From Ensifer adhaerens (lineage in GTDB: Bacteria; Pseudomonadota; Alphaproteobacteria; Rhizobiales; Rhizobiaceae), in contig NZ_CP118610.1 of the NCBI RefSeq assembly GCF_028993555.1, positions 620,001 through 684,000 on the forward strand: a stretch of DNA of 64,000 nucleotides, read 5' to 3'. The stretch's first letter is position 1. Every line of letters starts with the position of its first letter. Under the pieces are notes generated by a model, which ran no database searches, was not told the DNA's origin, and saw nothing but the letters and a program-made list of their open reading frames with translations. A program made the translations under genes and the position numbers. This document shows positions 50,546 to 60,442 of this stretch, in pieces.

Positions 50546-51208
50546 TCAGTCCGCCGGCTCTTTCTGCCGCTCTTCCATCATCGCCTTGAAAGCCGGGCGG
50601 GCTTGGCAGCGGGCAAGCCAGGCCGAAACGCGTGGATGCTTCTCGAAGAGTTGCTTCTGGCTCATGGCGTAGCGGAAGACCTCCGCGAGATTGAGATCGG
50701 CGACGGTGAAGCGGTCGCCGACCAGATAGTCGCGTCCGTCGAGGTGCTTCTCCATACGGGCAAACACCTTGTCGAGCGACGTCGCACAGGTAGCGATCGT
50801 TGCTCTGCCTTCGTCGGTTTCTTCGGCGCCGTAGTCGTAGGTCAGGATGATCTGCACGGCATGCGGCTCGACCTCGGTCGCCGCCCACATCGTCCAGTTG
50901 CCCATCAATCCCTCTTCGCGGATATCAGCCGGTCCCAGCGGACCGCCGTATTTGCGCGCTAGGAAAAGATTGTTGGCAAGCGATTCCGTCAGCACCACGC
51001 CATCGTCTTCGATCGCCGGGATCAGCCCCATCGGGTTGACGGCGAGGAAGGCCGGCGACTTGGTGTTGATCGGCGCATCGGCGGCAAGCGGATCGGCGAC
51101 GCGGCGCGCCTGGATGACCGGCACGGACGTGAAGGGGATGCCGAGCTCCCGCGCCATCCAGTAATTGCGCGATGCGCGCGAGCGATAGACCCCGTAGATC
51201 GTCAGCAT
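50546..51208 (-). CDS. glutathione S-transferase-like protein
   Basis: 220 residues. Thioredoxin-like N-terminus ([25 protein letters not shown]), [22 protein letters not shown] for glutathione binding, helical C-terminus ([19 protein letters not shown]). Ser/Arg replace the Cys of beta class at the N-terminus. Function unassigned. Confidence 0.9.
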   Translation of the reverse strand: MLTIYGVYRSRASRNYWMARELGIPFTSVPVIQARRVADPLAADAPINTKSPAFLAVNPMGLIPAIEDDGVVLTESLANNLFLARKYGGPLGPADIREEGLMGNWTMWAATEVEPHAVQIILTYDYGAEETDEGRATIATCATSLDKVFARMEKHLDGRDYLVGDRFTVADLNLAEVFRYAMSQKQLFEKHPRVSAWLARCQARPAFKAMMEERQKEPAD

Positions 51209-51380
51209 GTCGAATTCCTCCCGTCGTTGCCGTGGCCTGTCATAGGCAAGCGCGCTGGATCGGGGAAGCCGACGCCGCTTATATCAGGCATGAAATCTTT
51301 TGATGGGCCATGCGGCCCATTGTCGGCTTGTCTTTCGCGCCGTTGGCCTTTAGCTGTCGCAGTCAATTTTGGGGGCACTT

Positions 51381-51776
51381 TTGGCACGACGGTTTCTGGG
51401 AGATCGGTTGACGGATTTGGCGGCGCGTTTGCTATGCGCGCTCGTCCTCGTCACCTCGGCACTGGTCCAGCAGCCTGCGGTCGCCATGCCTGTCGCGACG
51501 GGCTTGGCCGCCTATGTCCTTCCCGACGGCACGCTCGCCGATCTCTGCCTCACAGCCCACGACGATGCTGGCGGCAAGGGCGGAACGAAAGGCCATGGAT
51601 GCCAGTCCTGCTGCCTTGTCGCCCCCGCTGATCTGCCGGCGCCGTATCCGATCGCCGTACCATCGCCATCTGTCGCCTGGCAGGTGTCGATCCCCGCCAA
51701 CGAACTTCTGCTTGTTCGCATGGTGCTCCGCGGCGGCACCGGACCAAGGGCGCCACCATCGAGTTTCTCCGTCTGA
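51381..51776 (+). CDS. DUF2946-like Cys/His protein
   Basis: About 131 residues with TTG start at 51381 (GGGGG 5 nt upstream; TTG at 51369 is an alternative). Hydrophobic signal-like segment (LLCALVLVTSALVQQPAVA), then DLCLTAHDD and the metal-binding-like GHGCQSCCLVAPADLP, the DUF2946 pattern seen beside metal or TonB-type transport genes. Sits upstream of the PepSY gene on the same strand. Confidence 0.72.
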   Translation: MARRFLGDRLTDLAARLLCALVLVTSALVQQPAVAMPVATGLAAYVLPDGTLADLCLTAHDDAGGKGGTKGHGCQSCCLVAPADLPAPYPIAVPSPSVAWQVSIPANELLLVRMVLRGGTGPRAPPSSFSV

Positions 51777-51906
51777 GTTCCGCTGAAGCGGCCGCTGAGG
51801 GCCTTGCAGCGTCGAACTACTGTTCGACGCCTGCGGCCATGATCTGCGGCCGATCCGACCATCGAGAGGCGAAGCCGCGAAAATGCGGTTATCCCCGGAG
51901 AATCCC

Positions 51907-53277
51907 ATGACAACCGCATCCCTTACCGGCGCCGCAGTGCAGCCGGTGGCCGCCGAACGCGGCATCTCCCTCTATCGCGCTATCTGGCGCTGGCACTTCT
52001 TTGCCGGCCTGCTCGTCATTCCCTTCATGATCAGCCTGGCCGTCACCGGCGGCCTCTATCTCTTCAACGACGAAATCGACGATACGGTCTTTGCCTATCG
52101 CAACATCGTGTCCGCCGGCACCGAACGGCTGTCTGCTTCGGCGATCGTTGCGACCGCCGTTGAATCCGTGCCGGGTAGCGCCGCCATCTCCTATCGCACG
52201 CCCGCCGGAGTCGATCGTTCGGCACGCGTCATGGTCGGCATTGGCAAGGCCCGCATGCTGGTCTTCGTCGATCCCTATAGCGGCGCCATCCTGGACCAGG
52301 TCGCGCCGACGGAAGAGTTCAACCAGGTGGTCGAGGATCTGCACAGCCTCGACTATTTCGGCAAGTCGGTCGAAACGATCATCGAGATCGTTGCGGGCTT
52401 TGCCATCCTGTTGGTCTTCACTGGCATCTATCTCTGGTGGCCGCGCCAGCAGACCGGTGGCGTACTGACCGTGCGCGGCACGCCGGCGCGCCGCGTGTTC
52501 TGGCGCGACCTTCATGCGGTCACCGGCATCGTCGCCGGACTGTTGATCGTTTTCCTGGCCTTCTCCGGACTTCTCTGGTCCGGCTACTGGGGCGCGACCG
52601 CCAACGGCAAACTGACGGCCATGGGGCTCGGCTATCCCGCCACGCTTTGGGACGAGGTTCCGACCTCGACGAAGGTCTCGACCGACGTCCTTCCCAAGGC
52701 CAATTGGCTGATGGAGAATGCACCGGTTCCGACTTCGAGCGGCAGTACCGCCGAACCGGTTGGTATCGACCGCGCGGTCGCGATCGCCGATGAGGCCGGC
52801 ATGCTGCCCGGTTACGAGCTGGCGCTTCCGGCCGATGAGAGCGGCGTCTACACCGCTGCGATCTTTCCAGCCGAGCTCGCACGCGAGCGCACGATCCACA
52901 TCGACCAATACTCCGGCAAACCGCTCGTCGATGTCGCTTTTGGCGACTACCCGGCGCTCGGAAAGGCGATCGAATGGAGTATCAACGTGCATAAGGGCCA
53001 GGAGTGGGGACGCGCCAACCAGTTGTTGATGCTTGCCGCCTGCCTGTCCATCGTTCTCGTCTCGCTCTCCGCCGTCGTCATGTGGTGGAAGCGCCGCCCG
53101 GCTGGCCGGATTGGCGTACCGCCGATGCCGCCGAAGCGCAGCGTTTATGCGGGATTGTGGATCATGGCCGTTTTCTTCGGTCTGGCCTTTCCGCTGACGG
53201 GGCTCGCAATCCTCGTCATGGTGGTCGTCGACCAATTGCTGATGCTCTTTCCCTCGGCGCGCCGGCGGCTTTCTTGA
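51907..53277 (+). CDS. PepSY-domain membrane protein
   Basis: 456 residues. PepSY-TM architecture: membrane segment (WRWHFFAGLLVIPFMISLAVTGGLYLF), periplasmic PepSY region, then further segments (FWRDLHAVTGIVAGLLIVFLAFSGLLWSGYW; LLMLAACLSIVLVSLSAVVMWWKRR; GLWIMAVFFGLAFPLTGLAIL). Conserved His residues in the helices fit a role as an iron- or siderophore-reductase-like partner. A GGAGAA site precedes the ATG. A terminator follows. No TonB receptor is adjacent. Confidence 0.9.
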   Translation: MTTASLTGAAVQPVAAERGISLYRAIWRWHFFAGLLVIPFMISLAVTGGLYLFNDEIDDTVFAYRNIVSAGTERLSASAIVATAVESVPGSAAISYRTPAGVDRSARVMVGIGKARMLVFVDPYSGAILDQVAPTEEFNQVVEDLHSLDYFGKSVETIIEIVAGFAILLVFTGIYLWWPRQQTGGVLTVRGTPARRVFWRDLHAVTGIVAGLLIVFLAFSGLLWSGYWGATANGKLTAMGLGYPATLWDEVPTSTKVSTDVLPKANWLMENAPVPTSSGSTAEPVGIDRAVAIADEAGMLPGYELALPADESGVYTAAIFPAELARERTIHIDQYSGKPLVDVAFGDYPALGKAIEWSINVHKGQEWGRANQLLMLAACLSIVLVSLSAVVMWWKRRPAGRIGVPPMPPKRSVYAGLWIMAVFFGLAFPLTGLAILVMVVVDQLLMLFPSARRRLS

Positions 53278-53289
53278 GCAGTGCCTTTG

Positions 53290-53314
53290 GGGGTGGCATT
53301 GTCCACCCCTTCTT
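53290..53314 (+). terminator. terminator after the PepSY gene
   Basis: GGGGTGG - CATTGT - CCACCCC followed by TTCTTTC: perfect 7-bp stem and pyrimidine tail. Confidence 0.75.
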
Positions 53315-53453
53315 TCATCGCCGATGACTTCGAGATTGCAACCTCTACACGATTTTTCTACAAGTTATTTAGGAAGGGCTAACTCTTGCTCGTCTAACGT
53401 GAAGTGGGGAACGATCGACCAGCGACGCGGCTCGGCGCGTCGGGAGGCCTTGC

Positions 53454-55787
53454 TTGGCGAAGAACACGTCTCGCAATCCGCGGTATGCTGCCTTGAATGC
53501 CGGTGGCAACGAGGATACACGTCGCCTGATAGATGCCAGCCACCGGCTGGCCGAAGAAGTTGCGCGCATCTTTCCGGCCGAACCCGACATCGCCGACCGC
53601 CACTACTGGTTGGAGACGATGATCAACCATGTGCCCGACTACATTTATGCCAAGGATGTCGAAGGGCGGTTCCTCATCGCAAACCAGGTGACCGTTGCCG
53701 ACAACGGGCTGGAAGCGCTCAAGGATATCGTCGGCAAGACCGACTTCGATCTCCATCCGCCGCATATGGCAAAGGCGATCGCCGACATCGAGCGCCGCGT
53801 CATCGAAACCGGCGAACCGATTTTCGGCATCGAGGAACGGGCGATCGTCAGCAAGGGCCGCGACCGCTGGCTGATGACCTCCAAGGTGCCGCTGCGCAAC
53901 AAGAGCGGCAAGATCGTCGGCGTCGTTGGCGTGTCGCGCGATATCTCCGACAGAAAGGCGGCCGAGCGCCTGCTAGAGGGGCAGGCCCGCCTCCTCGAAA
54001 TGATCGCCAACAGCCGGCCGCTCGACGAAATCTTCCGCGACATGATCCTGCTGATCGAGGCGCTGATGCCTGGCATCAAGGGGTCGGTGCTGTTGCTGTC
54101 GGCCGATGGCCGCCACCTCTTCCATGGCGCGGCACCAAGTCTCGACGAGAGCTATTGCGCGACGATCCATGGCCTCGAGATCGGCCCGAGCATGGGCTCG
54201 TGCGGGACGGCGGCCTGGCGCGGCGAACAGGTGATCGTCTCGGACATTCTCACCGATCCTCTCTGGGACAATTACCGCGAGTTCGTTCGCCCCTATGGTT
54301 TCCGCTCCTGCTGGTCGACTCCCATCCATTCGCGCGACCGCAAGGTGCTTGGCACATTTGCGCTGTATTCCGGCACGGTCTGCGTTCCGGACGATGGGCA
54401 GAAGGAACTGATCGCGATGGCGGCACATCTGGCCGGCATCGCAATCGAGCGCAAGCAGGCGGAGGACCGGATCAGTTTCATGGCGCATCATGATGCGCTG
54501 ACGGGGCTGCCCAACCGGGCGCTGTTCGAGGAGCAGGTCGCCGAGGCGCTGGAAGCCCTGCGCGGTACCGGTCAGTGGGCGGTGCTCGCCTTCCTCGATC
54601 TCGACAATTTCAAGCTGGTCAACGATACCCTCGGCCATGCGGCCGGTGATGAACTGTTGAAGGTCACCGCATCGCGCATGCGCTCGTCGGTGCGCAAGTC
54701 GGATATGGTCGTGCGGGTCGGCGGCGACGAGTTCATCGTGCTCTTGAACGGTCTTCCCTGTGAACGGGATGTCGTGCTGGCAAGACTTGAGGATATCCGC
54801 TGCGCCATCGCTGCGCCGATGCAGATCGAGGGCCGGAGCCTGCAGGTGACCTGCAGCATGGGCGTCGCCTGCTTCCCCAATCAGGGCAAGACCGTCGGCG
54901 AGCTGCTCGCCAATGCCGATATGGCGATGTATCGGGCCAAGGAGCTCGGCCGCAACAATCTGCAGGTGTTTACCGAGGAAATGGCCGCCAAGGCGCACGA
55001 AAAGCTGCGTCAGCAGGAGGAACTGCGCACGGCACTGGAGCGCGAAGAGTTCGTCCTGCAGTTCCAGCCACAGATGAACCTTGCGAATGGTCGCGTTTTT
55101 GCGGCCGAAGCACTGCTGCGTTGGCGTCACCCCGAGCGCGGCACGGTCTCGCCTGCCGAGTTCATTCCACTTGCCGAAGAAACCGGGCTGATCGTGCCGA
55201 TCGGCGACTGGGTGCTGCGCGCCGCCTGCCGCCAAGCCAGGGACTGGCAGGACGCCGGCTTGCCGCCGCTGATCGTCAGTGTCAACGTTTCGGCGCGCCA
55301 GTTCCGCGAACGCAACTGGTCAGGCCATGTGGCGGCAATTCTTGCCGAAACCGGGCTTGAGCCCTGCTGTCTCGAACTGGAACTCACGGAAAGCCTGATC
55401 ATGCAGGACGTGCCGGGGGCGATCGCCACCATGCACGAGTTGCAGGCGATCGGGGTGCACCTGGCAATCGACGATTTCGGCACCGGCTATTCGAGCCTCA
55501 GTGCCTTGAAACGCTTCCCGGTGCGCCGCCTGAAAATCGATCGCTCTTTCGTTGCGGATATTCCTGTCGATCTCGACGACAACGCGATCACTGCGGCGAT
55601 CATCTCGCTCGCGCAAAACCTCGGCCTACGCGTCATTGCCGAAGGTGTGGAAAACCAGGCGCAGGTCGAATTCCTCCGACAGAGCGGTTGCGACGAAATT
55701 CAAGGCTATTTCTTCAGCCGGCCGCTCAGCGCGACGGACTTCGAAACGTTGATGCGCCAGCCGCGGTTCAACGCCCATACCGTTTGA
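53454..55787 (+). CDS. PAS-GAF-GGDEF-EAL cyclic-di-GMP protein
   Basis: 777 residues with TTG start and a GGGAGG site. PAS domain (about 48-165, MINHVPDYIYAKDVEGRFLIAN), GAF domain (about 175-335, GPSMGSCGTAAWRGEQVIVSDI), GGDEF (about 340-510, VGGDEF intact) and EAL (about 525-765, AAEALLRW, ELTESL, IDDFGTGYSS intact). Both catalytic motifs are complete, so it can in principle make and degrade cyclic-di-GMP under control of the sensor domains. No membrane segment. Confidence 0.95.
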   Translation: MAKNTSRNPRYAALNAGGNEDTRRLIDASHRLAEEVARIFPAEPDIADRHYWLETMINHVPDYIYAKDVEGRFLIANQVTVADNGLEALKDIVGKTDFDLHPPHMAKAIADIERRVIETGEPIFGIEERAIVSKGRDRWLMTSKVPLRNKSGKIVGVVGVSRDISDRKAAERLLEGQARLLEMIANSRPLDEIFRDMILLIEALMPGIKGSVLLLSADGRHLFHGAAPSLDESYCATIHGLEIGPSMGSCGTAAWRGEQVIVSDILTDPLWDNYREFVRPYGFRSCWSTPIHSRDRKVLGTFALYSGTVCVPDDGQKELIAMAAHLAGIAIERKQAEDRISFMAHHDALTGLPNRALFEEQVAEALEALRGTGQWAVLAFLDLDNFKLVNDTLGHAAGDELLKVTASRMRSSVRKSDMVVRVGGDEFIVLLNGLPCERDVVLARLEDIRCAIAAPMQIEGRSLQVTCSMGVACFPNQGKTVGELLANADMAMYRAKELGRNNLQVFTEEMAAKAHEKLRQQEELRTALEREEFVLQFQPQMNLANGRVFAAEALLRWRHPERGTVSPAEFIPLAEETGLIVPIGDWVLRAACRQARDWQDAGLPPLIVSVNVSARQFRERNWSGHVAAILAETGLEPCCLELELTESLIMQDVPGAIATMHELQAIGVHLAIDDFGTGYSSLSALKRFPVRRLKIDRSFVADIPVDLDDNAITAAIISLAQNLGLRVIAEGVENQAQVEFLRQSGCDEIQGYFFSRPLSATDFETLMRQPRFNAHTV

Positions 55788-55930
55788 GTTCTTCCGTTCA
55801 CGCCACGACGCAAGCTTCGGTCCAGCCGCAAATGCAAGCATCGCCCCCATTCCGAGGGGCTGTGCGTAGTATTTCGTTAAGCATTTTCATGCAGCACTCC
55901 TCAGGCCGCACTCAAGCCCTTCAGAGTTCG

Positions 55931-56719
55931 ATGTCCTCTTCAGTCCTCTTCTCCCGCCGTCAGTTTCTCCGCTCGTCCGGGTTGGCTCTTGCCTCTGCCG
56001 GCCTTGCAGGCTGCACCTCCTCGATGAACACGGATGTTTTCCGCTACGAGACGGCGCCTGTGTTCCGTAATCCCGCACTCGAAGGACGCTTTACCGATCC
56101 GCGCGCCGGAGGTGTTTATGTGGGGCAGGATGGCCCAGGACCGGTTCCCACCGGTTTGCCGCCACAGGGTCTCTATGTATCGGACATATATGCCTCCATG
56201 TACGACGGCGGCTATCAGGTGCCGGAGGTACCGTTCCGTCAGATCGACGCGCGCTTCTATCGTCAGGAGGTGAGCGATCCCTTTGGCGAGCAGCCGGGAA
56301 CGATCGTTGTCGATACCGGCGACCGCTACCTCTATCTGATCCAGCCGGGCGGCCGGGCACTGCGCTACGGCGTCGGCCTCGGCCGTGAGGGTTTCGCCTG
56401 GTCGGGCCGCGGCGTCATCCAGTGGAAGCAGAAGTGGCCGCGCTGGACCCCGCCGGACAGCATGGTGGCCCGCCAGCCGCAACTGAAGCAGTATTCGGCC
56501 AGGAATGGCGGCATGGCGCCGGGACTCAACAACCCGCTCGGGTCACGCGCGCTCTACATCTTCCAGAATGGTCAGGACACCCTCTACCGCGTCCATGGAA
56601 CGCCGGAGTGGAAGTCGATCGGCAAGGCCGTCTCGTCGGGCTGCGTGCGCATGCTCAACCAGGATGTGATGGATCTCTACGATCGCGTGCGCGGCAAGGC
56701 GCCGATCCTCGTCATCTGA
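55931..56719 (+). CDS. L,D-transpeptidase lipoprotein
   Basis: 262 residues. Signal region with twin Arg (SRRQFLRSSGL) and lipobox LAGC, then a YkuD/L,D-transpeptidase domain with HGTPEWKSIGKAVSSGCVRM (catalytic Cys in the SxGCVRM motif). Cross-links peptidoglycan or anchors outer-membrane proteins in the periplasm. The start is uncertain: MSSSVLF (55931) lacks a clear site, and an upstream ATG (55890) is also in frame. Confidence 0.9.
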   Translation: MSSSVLFSRRQFLRSSGLALASAGLAGCTSSMNTDVFRYETAPVFRNPALEGRFTDPRAGGVYVGQDGPGPVPTGLPPQGLYVSDIYASMYDGGYQVPEVPFRQIDARFYRQEVSDPFGEQPGTIVVDTGDRYLYLIQPGGRALRYGVGLGREGFAWSGRGVIQWKQKWPRWTPPDSMVARQPQLKQYSARNGGMAPGLNNPLGSRALYIFQNGQDTLYRVHGTPEWKSIGKAVSSGCVRMLNQDVMDLYDRVRGKAPILVI

Positions 56720-56795
56720 CGAACACGGACGTCGTCGCTCACGGCACCTTCAGTCAGGAGCGACGCCCCCTGCAAGTCCAGTAGTAAGGTTGCGG

Positions 56796-57272
56796 TCAGT
56801 CGGTGCCGTGGCCGGAATTGAGCTGTCGCGTCAATTGATGCAGCGTTTCGCGGATTTCACCCGCTTCTTCCAGGCTGCAGCCCGAAGCCTTGCCGATATC
56901 CACGAGAATGCCGAAGGCATCGCTTTTCAACGCGCGGCCTTTCTCGGTGAGGCGAACGATCACCTGCCGCTCGTCACCCGGATCACGCTGCCGCGCGACA
57001 AAGCCGGCCGCCTCCAGGCGTTTCAGGAGCGGCGACAAGGTTCCGGAATCGAGCCCTATCTCTTCGCCGATGCGTTTTACCGTCATCTCGTCCTGTTGCC
57101 AGAGCGCGAGCAGCACGAGATACTGGGGATAGGTGAGGCCGAAGCGATCGAGCAGCGGCTTGTAGGCGCGGTTGAAGGCATGTGCCGCCGAATAGACGGC
57201 AAAGCAGAGCTGCTTGCCGAGCGCCAGCGCCTCCTCTGGGATTGTGTCGCTATGTGTCGCCTTGTTTGCCAT
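56796..57272 (-). CDS. ohrR: organic peroxide sensor OhrR (MarR family)
   Basis: 158 residues from MANKATHSD. OhrR-type MarR regulator: redox-sensing Cys23 in GKQLCFAVYSA, wHTH region MTVKRIGEEIGLDSGTLSPLLKRLEAAGFV and DPGDERQV wing. Represses ohr until oxidised by organic peroxides. Divergent from ohr, with its operator between them. An upstream in-frame ATG lies inside the operator region and is less likely. Confidence 0.94.
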   Translation of the reverse strand: MANKATHSDTIPEEALALGKQLCFAVYSAAHAFNRAYKPLLDRFGLTYPQYLVLLALWQQDEMTVKRIGEEIGLDSGTLSPLLKRLEAAGFVARQRDPGDERQVIVRLTEKGRALKSDAFGILVDIGKASGCSLEEAGEIRETLHQLTRQLNSGHGTD

Positions 57273-57309
57273 GACCGCATTTTCGCAAAAACACGTCCAA
57301 AATGCAATT

Positions 57310-57326
57310 TGCAAAATTAATTTGCA
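57310..57326. promoter_or_regulatory. OhrR operator candidate
   Basis: TGCAAA-ATTAA-TTTGCA: perfect 6-bp arms in the ohrR-ohr gap, embedded in AATT-rich sequence typical of OhrR sites. Confidence 0.65.
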
Positions 57327-57387
57327 CACAATTGAATTTTGCGCTATCTAAGCCGCATTCACTCGAAAACGCAAAGGAGACCCGCCA

Positions 57388-57810
57388 ATGCCCATTCTCT
57401 ACCGCACCACTGCATCCGCAACCGGTGGCCGTGCTGGCCAGGCCAAGAGCGCCGATGGCGTTCTCGATGTCACCCTTACCGTGCCGAAGGAACTCGGCGG
57501 AGACGGCGCCCGTGGCACCAACCCGGAGCAGCTCTTCGCGGCCGGCTACTCGGCCTGCTTCCTCGGCGCCCTGAAGTTTGTTGCCGGCAAGGAGAAGGTA
57601 AAGCTTCCGGAAGACACGAAAGTGACGGGAACAGTCGGCATCGGTCCGCGCGAGGATGGCACCGGCTTCGGCATCGATGCGGCGCTCGAGATCTCGTCAC
57701 CCGGCGTCGACAAGGCGGTTCTCGAAGACCTCGTCCAGAAGGCGCATATCGTTTGCCCCTATAGCCACGCGACCAAGGGCAACATCGACGTCAAGCTGAC
57801 GGTTGCCTGA
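57388..57810 (+). CDS. ohr: organic hydroperoxide resistance protein Ohr
   Basis: Thiol peroxidase reducing organic hydroperoxides. 140 residues, OsmC/Ohr fold. Catalytic Cys57 in [10 protein letters not shown] and resolving Cys123 in [12 protein letters not shown]. Controlled by the divergent OhrR. A strong terminator follows. Confidence 0.96.
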   Translation: MPILYRTTASATGGRAGQAKSADGVLDVTLTVPKELGGDGARGTNPEQLFAAGYSACFLGALKFVAGKEKVKLPEDTKVTGTVGIGPREDGTGFGIDAALEISSPGVDKAVLEDLVQKAHIVCPYSHATKGNIDVKLTVA

Positions 57811-57834
57811 GGCTCCCGACCTCAGAAACAAAAA

Positions 57835-57863
57835 AGCCCGGCGCCAAACTTCGCCGGGCTTTT
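57835..57863 (+). terminator. Rho-independent terminator after ohr
   Basis: AGCCCGGCG - CCAAACTT - CGCCGGGCT then TTT; also preceded by an A-run, so it may work on both strands. Confidence 0.92.
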
Positions 57864-57879
57864 CTATTGGCCACAAGAT

Positions 57880-58167
57880 TTACCGCAGGACTTCGATCAC
57901 CCGTCGGCTCTGCGGGTCAACCAATACCGTTTGCTGGTTGAGGACGACGTACCCATAGCTCGGCTGTTGTGGGATCGGGTAGACCTCCACCGTGTCAGGC
58001 AGCGCCTCGCCGACGACCACGGTTCCACCATAAGTCACCGAAGGGCTGCCCTGTTGAAGAACATAGGTCTTGACCTCTCCGGGCACCACGACCGTCGTGG
58101 TCTGCGCCAAGGCCGCTCCCGAAAATGCAAGTGTCGAGACAAGACTAACCAGAATGAGTTTCTTCAT
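57880..58167 (-). CDS. DUF1236 exported protein
   Basis: 95 residues from MKKLILVSL (AGGAGGT site). Signal peptide ending ALA, then a DUF1236 region (VPGEVKTYVLQQ; GGTVVVGEALPDTVEVYPIP; YVVLNQQTVLVDPQSRRVIEVL). Family function unknown; typical of Rhizobiales, probably periplasmic. Confidence 0.85.
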   Translation of the reverse strand: MKKLILVSLVSTLAFSGAALAQTTTVVVPGEVKTYVLQQGSPSVTYGGTVVVGEALPDTVEVYPIPQQPSYGYVVLNQQTVLVDPQSRRVIEVLR

Positions 58168-58275
58168 AACTGTACCTCCTGTCTCGAGCCAACTGTTCAG
58201 ACGGCGATTGGTTCCACGGTTTCCTGCCGGAACTCCATGCCTGTGCTCGGAGTTGATGGGCAGGAGGTGGATCGG

Positions 58276-58515
58276 ATGATCACCGGACGAAAGAGCATCG
58301 GAGCGCTTGCCGGGCGAGACCTGGAATGCGGGTTCACGCTCGAAGAGGAATTCGGGCTGCTGACGGATCTGGCCGAGCGAGCAGGATGGCGGTGGGATGA
58401 GATTGCGCTGGCTCTGTTGGAGTTGACGGACGAATATGCCTCGGCGCACCGGTCCGATCTGGCGCTGGTGAGGCACCCGACGCGTGGCGTCGCGGCATTG
58501 AAGACGCGGCATTAA
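58276..58515 (+). CDS. small hypothetical protein
   Basis: 79 residues from ATG at 58276 with AGGAGGTGG 5 nt upstream. Acidic, helical middle part (LECGFTLEEEFGLLTDLAERAGWRWDEIALALLELTDEYASA). No family recognised. Divergent from the DUF1236 gene. Confidence 0.6.
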   Translation: MITGRKSIGALAGRDLECGFTLEEEFGLLTDLAERAGWRWDEIALALLELTDEYASAHRSDLALVRHPTRGVAALKTRH

Positions 58516-58559
58516 AGTCGATCTCCAACGCCGCGCCATCGTCCAGTCCTGATGTTGCC

Positions 58560-58772
58560 TCAGGCCTTCTTCAGAAACTCGGTGCGCAGCACCAGGCCCT
58601 TGATCTTCTCCACCCGGCATTCGACTTCGTCAGGATTGTCGGTGAGCCGGATGCCCTTCACCATGGTGCCGCGCTTCAGCGTCGTCGAGGTGCCCTTGAC
58701 CTTCAGATCCTTGATCAGGGTCACGTTGTCGCCGTCCTGGAGGATGGCGCCGTTCGAATCTTTAACGTCCAT
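58560..58772 (-). CDS. PhnA-like small protein (YjdM C-terminal domain)
   Basis: 70 residues, an SH3-like domain: VKDSNGAILQDGDNVTLIKDLKVKG, TTLKRGTMVKGIRL. Equivalent to the C-terminal domain of PhnA/YjdM; the N-terminal zinc ribbon is missing. The link to phosphonate use is historic and not supported for this family. Confidence 0.88.
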   Translation of the reverse strand: MDVKDSNGAILQDGDNVTLIKDLKVKGTSTTLKRGTMVKGIRLTDNPDEVECRVEKIKGLVLRTEFLKKA

Positions 58773-58867
58773 GCGAATGTTCCTTTCAAAATAACGACGC
58801 GCCCCGATCGAAATCAGGGCGCGGGCAAAACATCGATCCCGAGCGTTGCCGGTTGCCGCGGTTATGC

Positions 58868-60442
58868 TCAGCGCCGGCTGAGGCTGCCGAGGATGCCACG
58901 AACCAGCGCCCGGCCGACCTGGGTGGCGACCGTGCGGGCGACCGATTTCATCGCGGCCTCCACGACCGTCTCGCGCTGGTAGCCGGAGCTGCGCGGACGC
59001 GCCTGCTTGCCGGCCGGTGTGGCCGGCTCGTCGTCGCCGAAGCCGGGCAGCGTCCAGCGGCTGCCGCCGGTATTGGCCTCTGTCGTCTGCTGCTCGGCCT
59101 CTTCCTGCGCCTGGGCCTGCGCGTCAGCTGCCTTCTTGGCGCGCGCCGACAGCATCTCATAGGCCGACTCGCGATCGAAATCCTCGTCGTAAAGGCCACG
59201 AACGGGGCTGACATCCATGACCTTCTGCCGCTCGGCCTCGGTCAGGGGGCCGACGCGCGATTGCGGCGGGCGCACGAGCGTACGCTCGACCATCGAGGGC
59301 GCGCCCTTGCCTTCGAGCGTCGAGACGAGAGCCTCGCCGGTGCCGAGATTGGTGATGACGGTGGCGCAGTCGAAGTCCGGGTTCGGGCGGAAGGTGTCGG
59401 CGGCGGTTTTCACCGCCTTCTGGTCGCGTGGGGTATAGGCGCGCAGCGCATGCTGGACGCGGTTGCCGAGTTGGCCGAGAACGGTGTCCGGCACGTCGAG
59501 GGGGTTCTGGGTGACGAAATAGACGCCGACGCCCTTGGAGCGGATCAGGCGCACGACCTGTTCGACACGCTCGATCAACGCCTTCGGCGCGTCGTTGAAA
59601 AGCAGGTGTGCTTCATCGAAGAAGAACACCAGCTTCGGCTTGTCCGGATCGCCTACTTCAGGCAGTTCCTCGAACAATTCGGAAAGCAACCAGAGCAGGA
59701 AGGTCGCGTATAGACGCGGGTTCATCATCAGCTTGTCGGCCGCCAGCACGGAGATCGCGCCGCGGCCGTCATTGGTGGTGCGCATGATGTCGGAGATCTT
59801 CAGCGCCGGTTCGCCGAAGAAATGCTCGGCGCCCTGCTGTTCGAGGATCAGGAGTTCGCGCTGGATCGAGCCGACCGAGGCTTTGGAGATGAAGCCGAAC
59901 TGGTTGGAAAGCGCACTGGCATTCTCGCCCATGTAGTTGAGCAGCGCCTGAAGGTCCTTAAGGTCGAGCAGCGGCAGGCCGCCCTGGTCGGCGATCTTGA
60001 AGGCGATGTTGAGCACGCCTTCCTGCGCATCGGTCGCGTTCATCAGTCGCGACAGAAGCAGGGGACCCATTTCCGACATGGTGGTGCGGACGCGGTGACC
60101 CTTTTCGCCATAGAGGTCCCAGAAGATGACCGGGAATTCCTGGAACTCGTAAGGGTTGGTCGGCAGGCCGATCTGCTCGGCGCGCTTCAGGATGAAATCC
60201 TTGGGCTCCCCGATCGCGCCGATGCCGGAGAGATCGCCCTTGACGTCGGCGCAGAAGACCGGGACGCCGGCATTGGCAAAACCTTCGGCAAGCACCTGCA
60301 GGGTGATGGTCTTGCCGGTGCCGGTCGCACCGGTGATCAGGCCATGCCGGTTGCCGAATTTCAGTTCCAGATACTCGCCCTTGTTGATCGAATCATCAGG
60401 CTTGCGGCTGGTGCCGATAAAGAGCTTGCCTTCTTCCAACAT
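58868..60442 (-). CDS. HerA-like ATPase (DUF853)
   Basis: 524 residues. Walker A GATGTGKT (38-45), DVKGDLSGIGAIGEP and Walker B FFFDEAHLLFND. The C-terminal part has an Ala/Gln-rich linker (QAQAQEEAEQQTTEANTGG) and a basic tail. DUF853 proteins are HerA/FtsK-type NTPases with unclear role, possibly DNA or envelope pumping. Single gene; no NurA partner nearby. Confidence 0.92.
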   Translation of the reverse strand: MLEEGKLFIGTSRKPDDSINKGEYLELKFGNRHGLITGATGTGKTITLQVLAEGFANAGVPVFCADVKGDLSGIGAIGEPKDFILKRAEQIGLPTNPYEFQEFPVIFWDLYGEKGHRVRTTMSEMGPLLLSRLMNATDAQEGVLNIAFKIADQGGLPLLDLKDLQALLNYMGENASALSNQFGFISKASVGSIQRELLILEQQGAEHFFGEPALKISDIMRTTNDGRGAISVLAADKLMMNPRLYATFLLWLLSELFEELPEVGDPDKPKLVFFFDEAHLLFNDAPKALIERVEQVVRLIRSKGVGVYFVTQNPLDVPDTVLGQLGNRVQHALRAYTPRDQKAVKTAADTFRPNPDFDCATVITNLGTGEALVSTLEGKGAPSMVERTLVRPPQSRVGPLTEAERQKVMDVSPVRGLYDEDFDRESAYEMLSARAKKAADAQAQAQEEAEQQTTEANTGGSRWTLPGFGDDEPATPAGKQARPRSSGYQRETVVEAAMKSVARTVATQVGRALVRGILGSLSRR

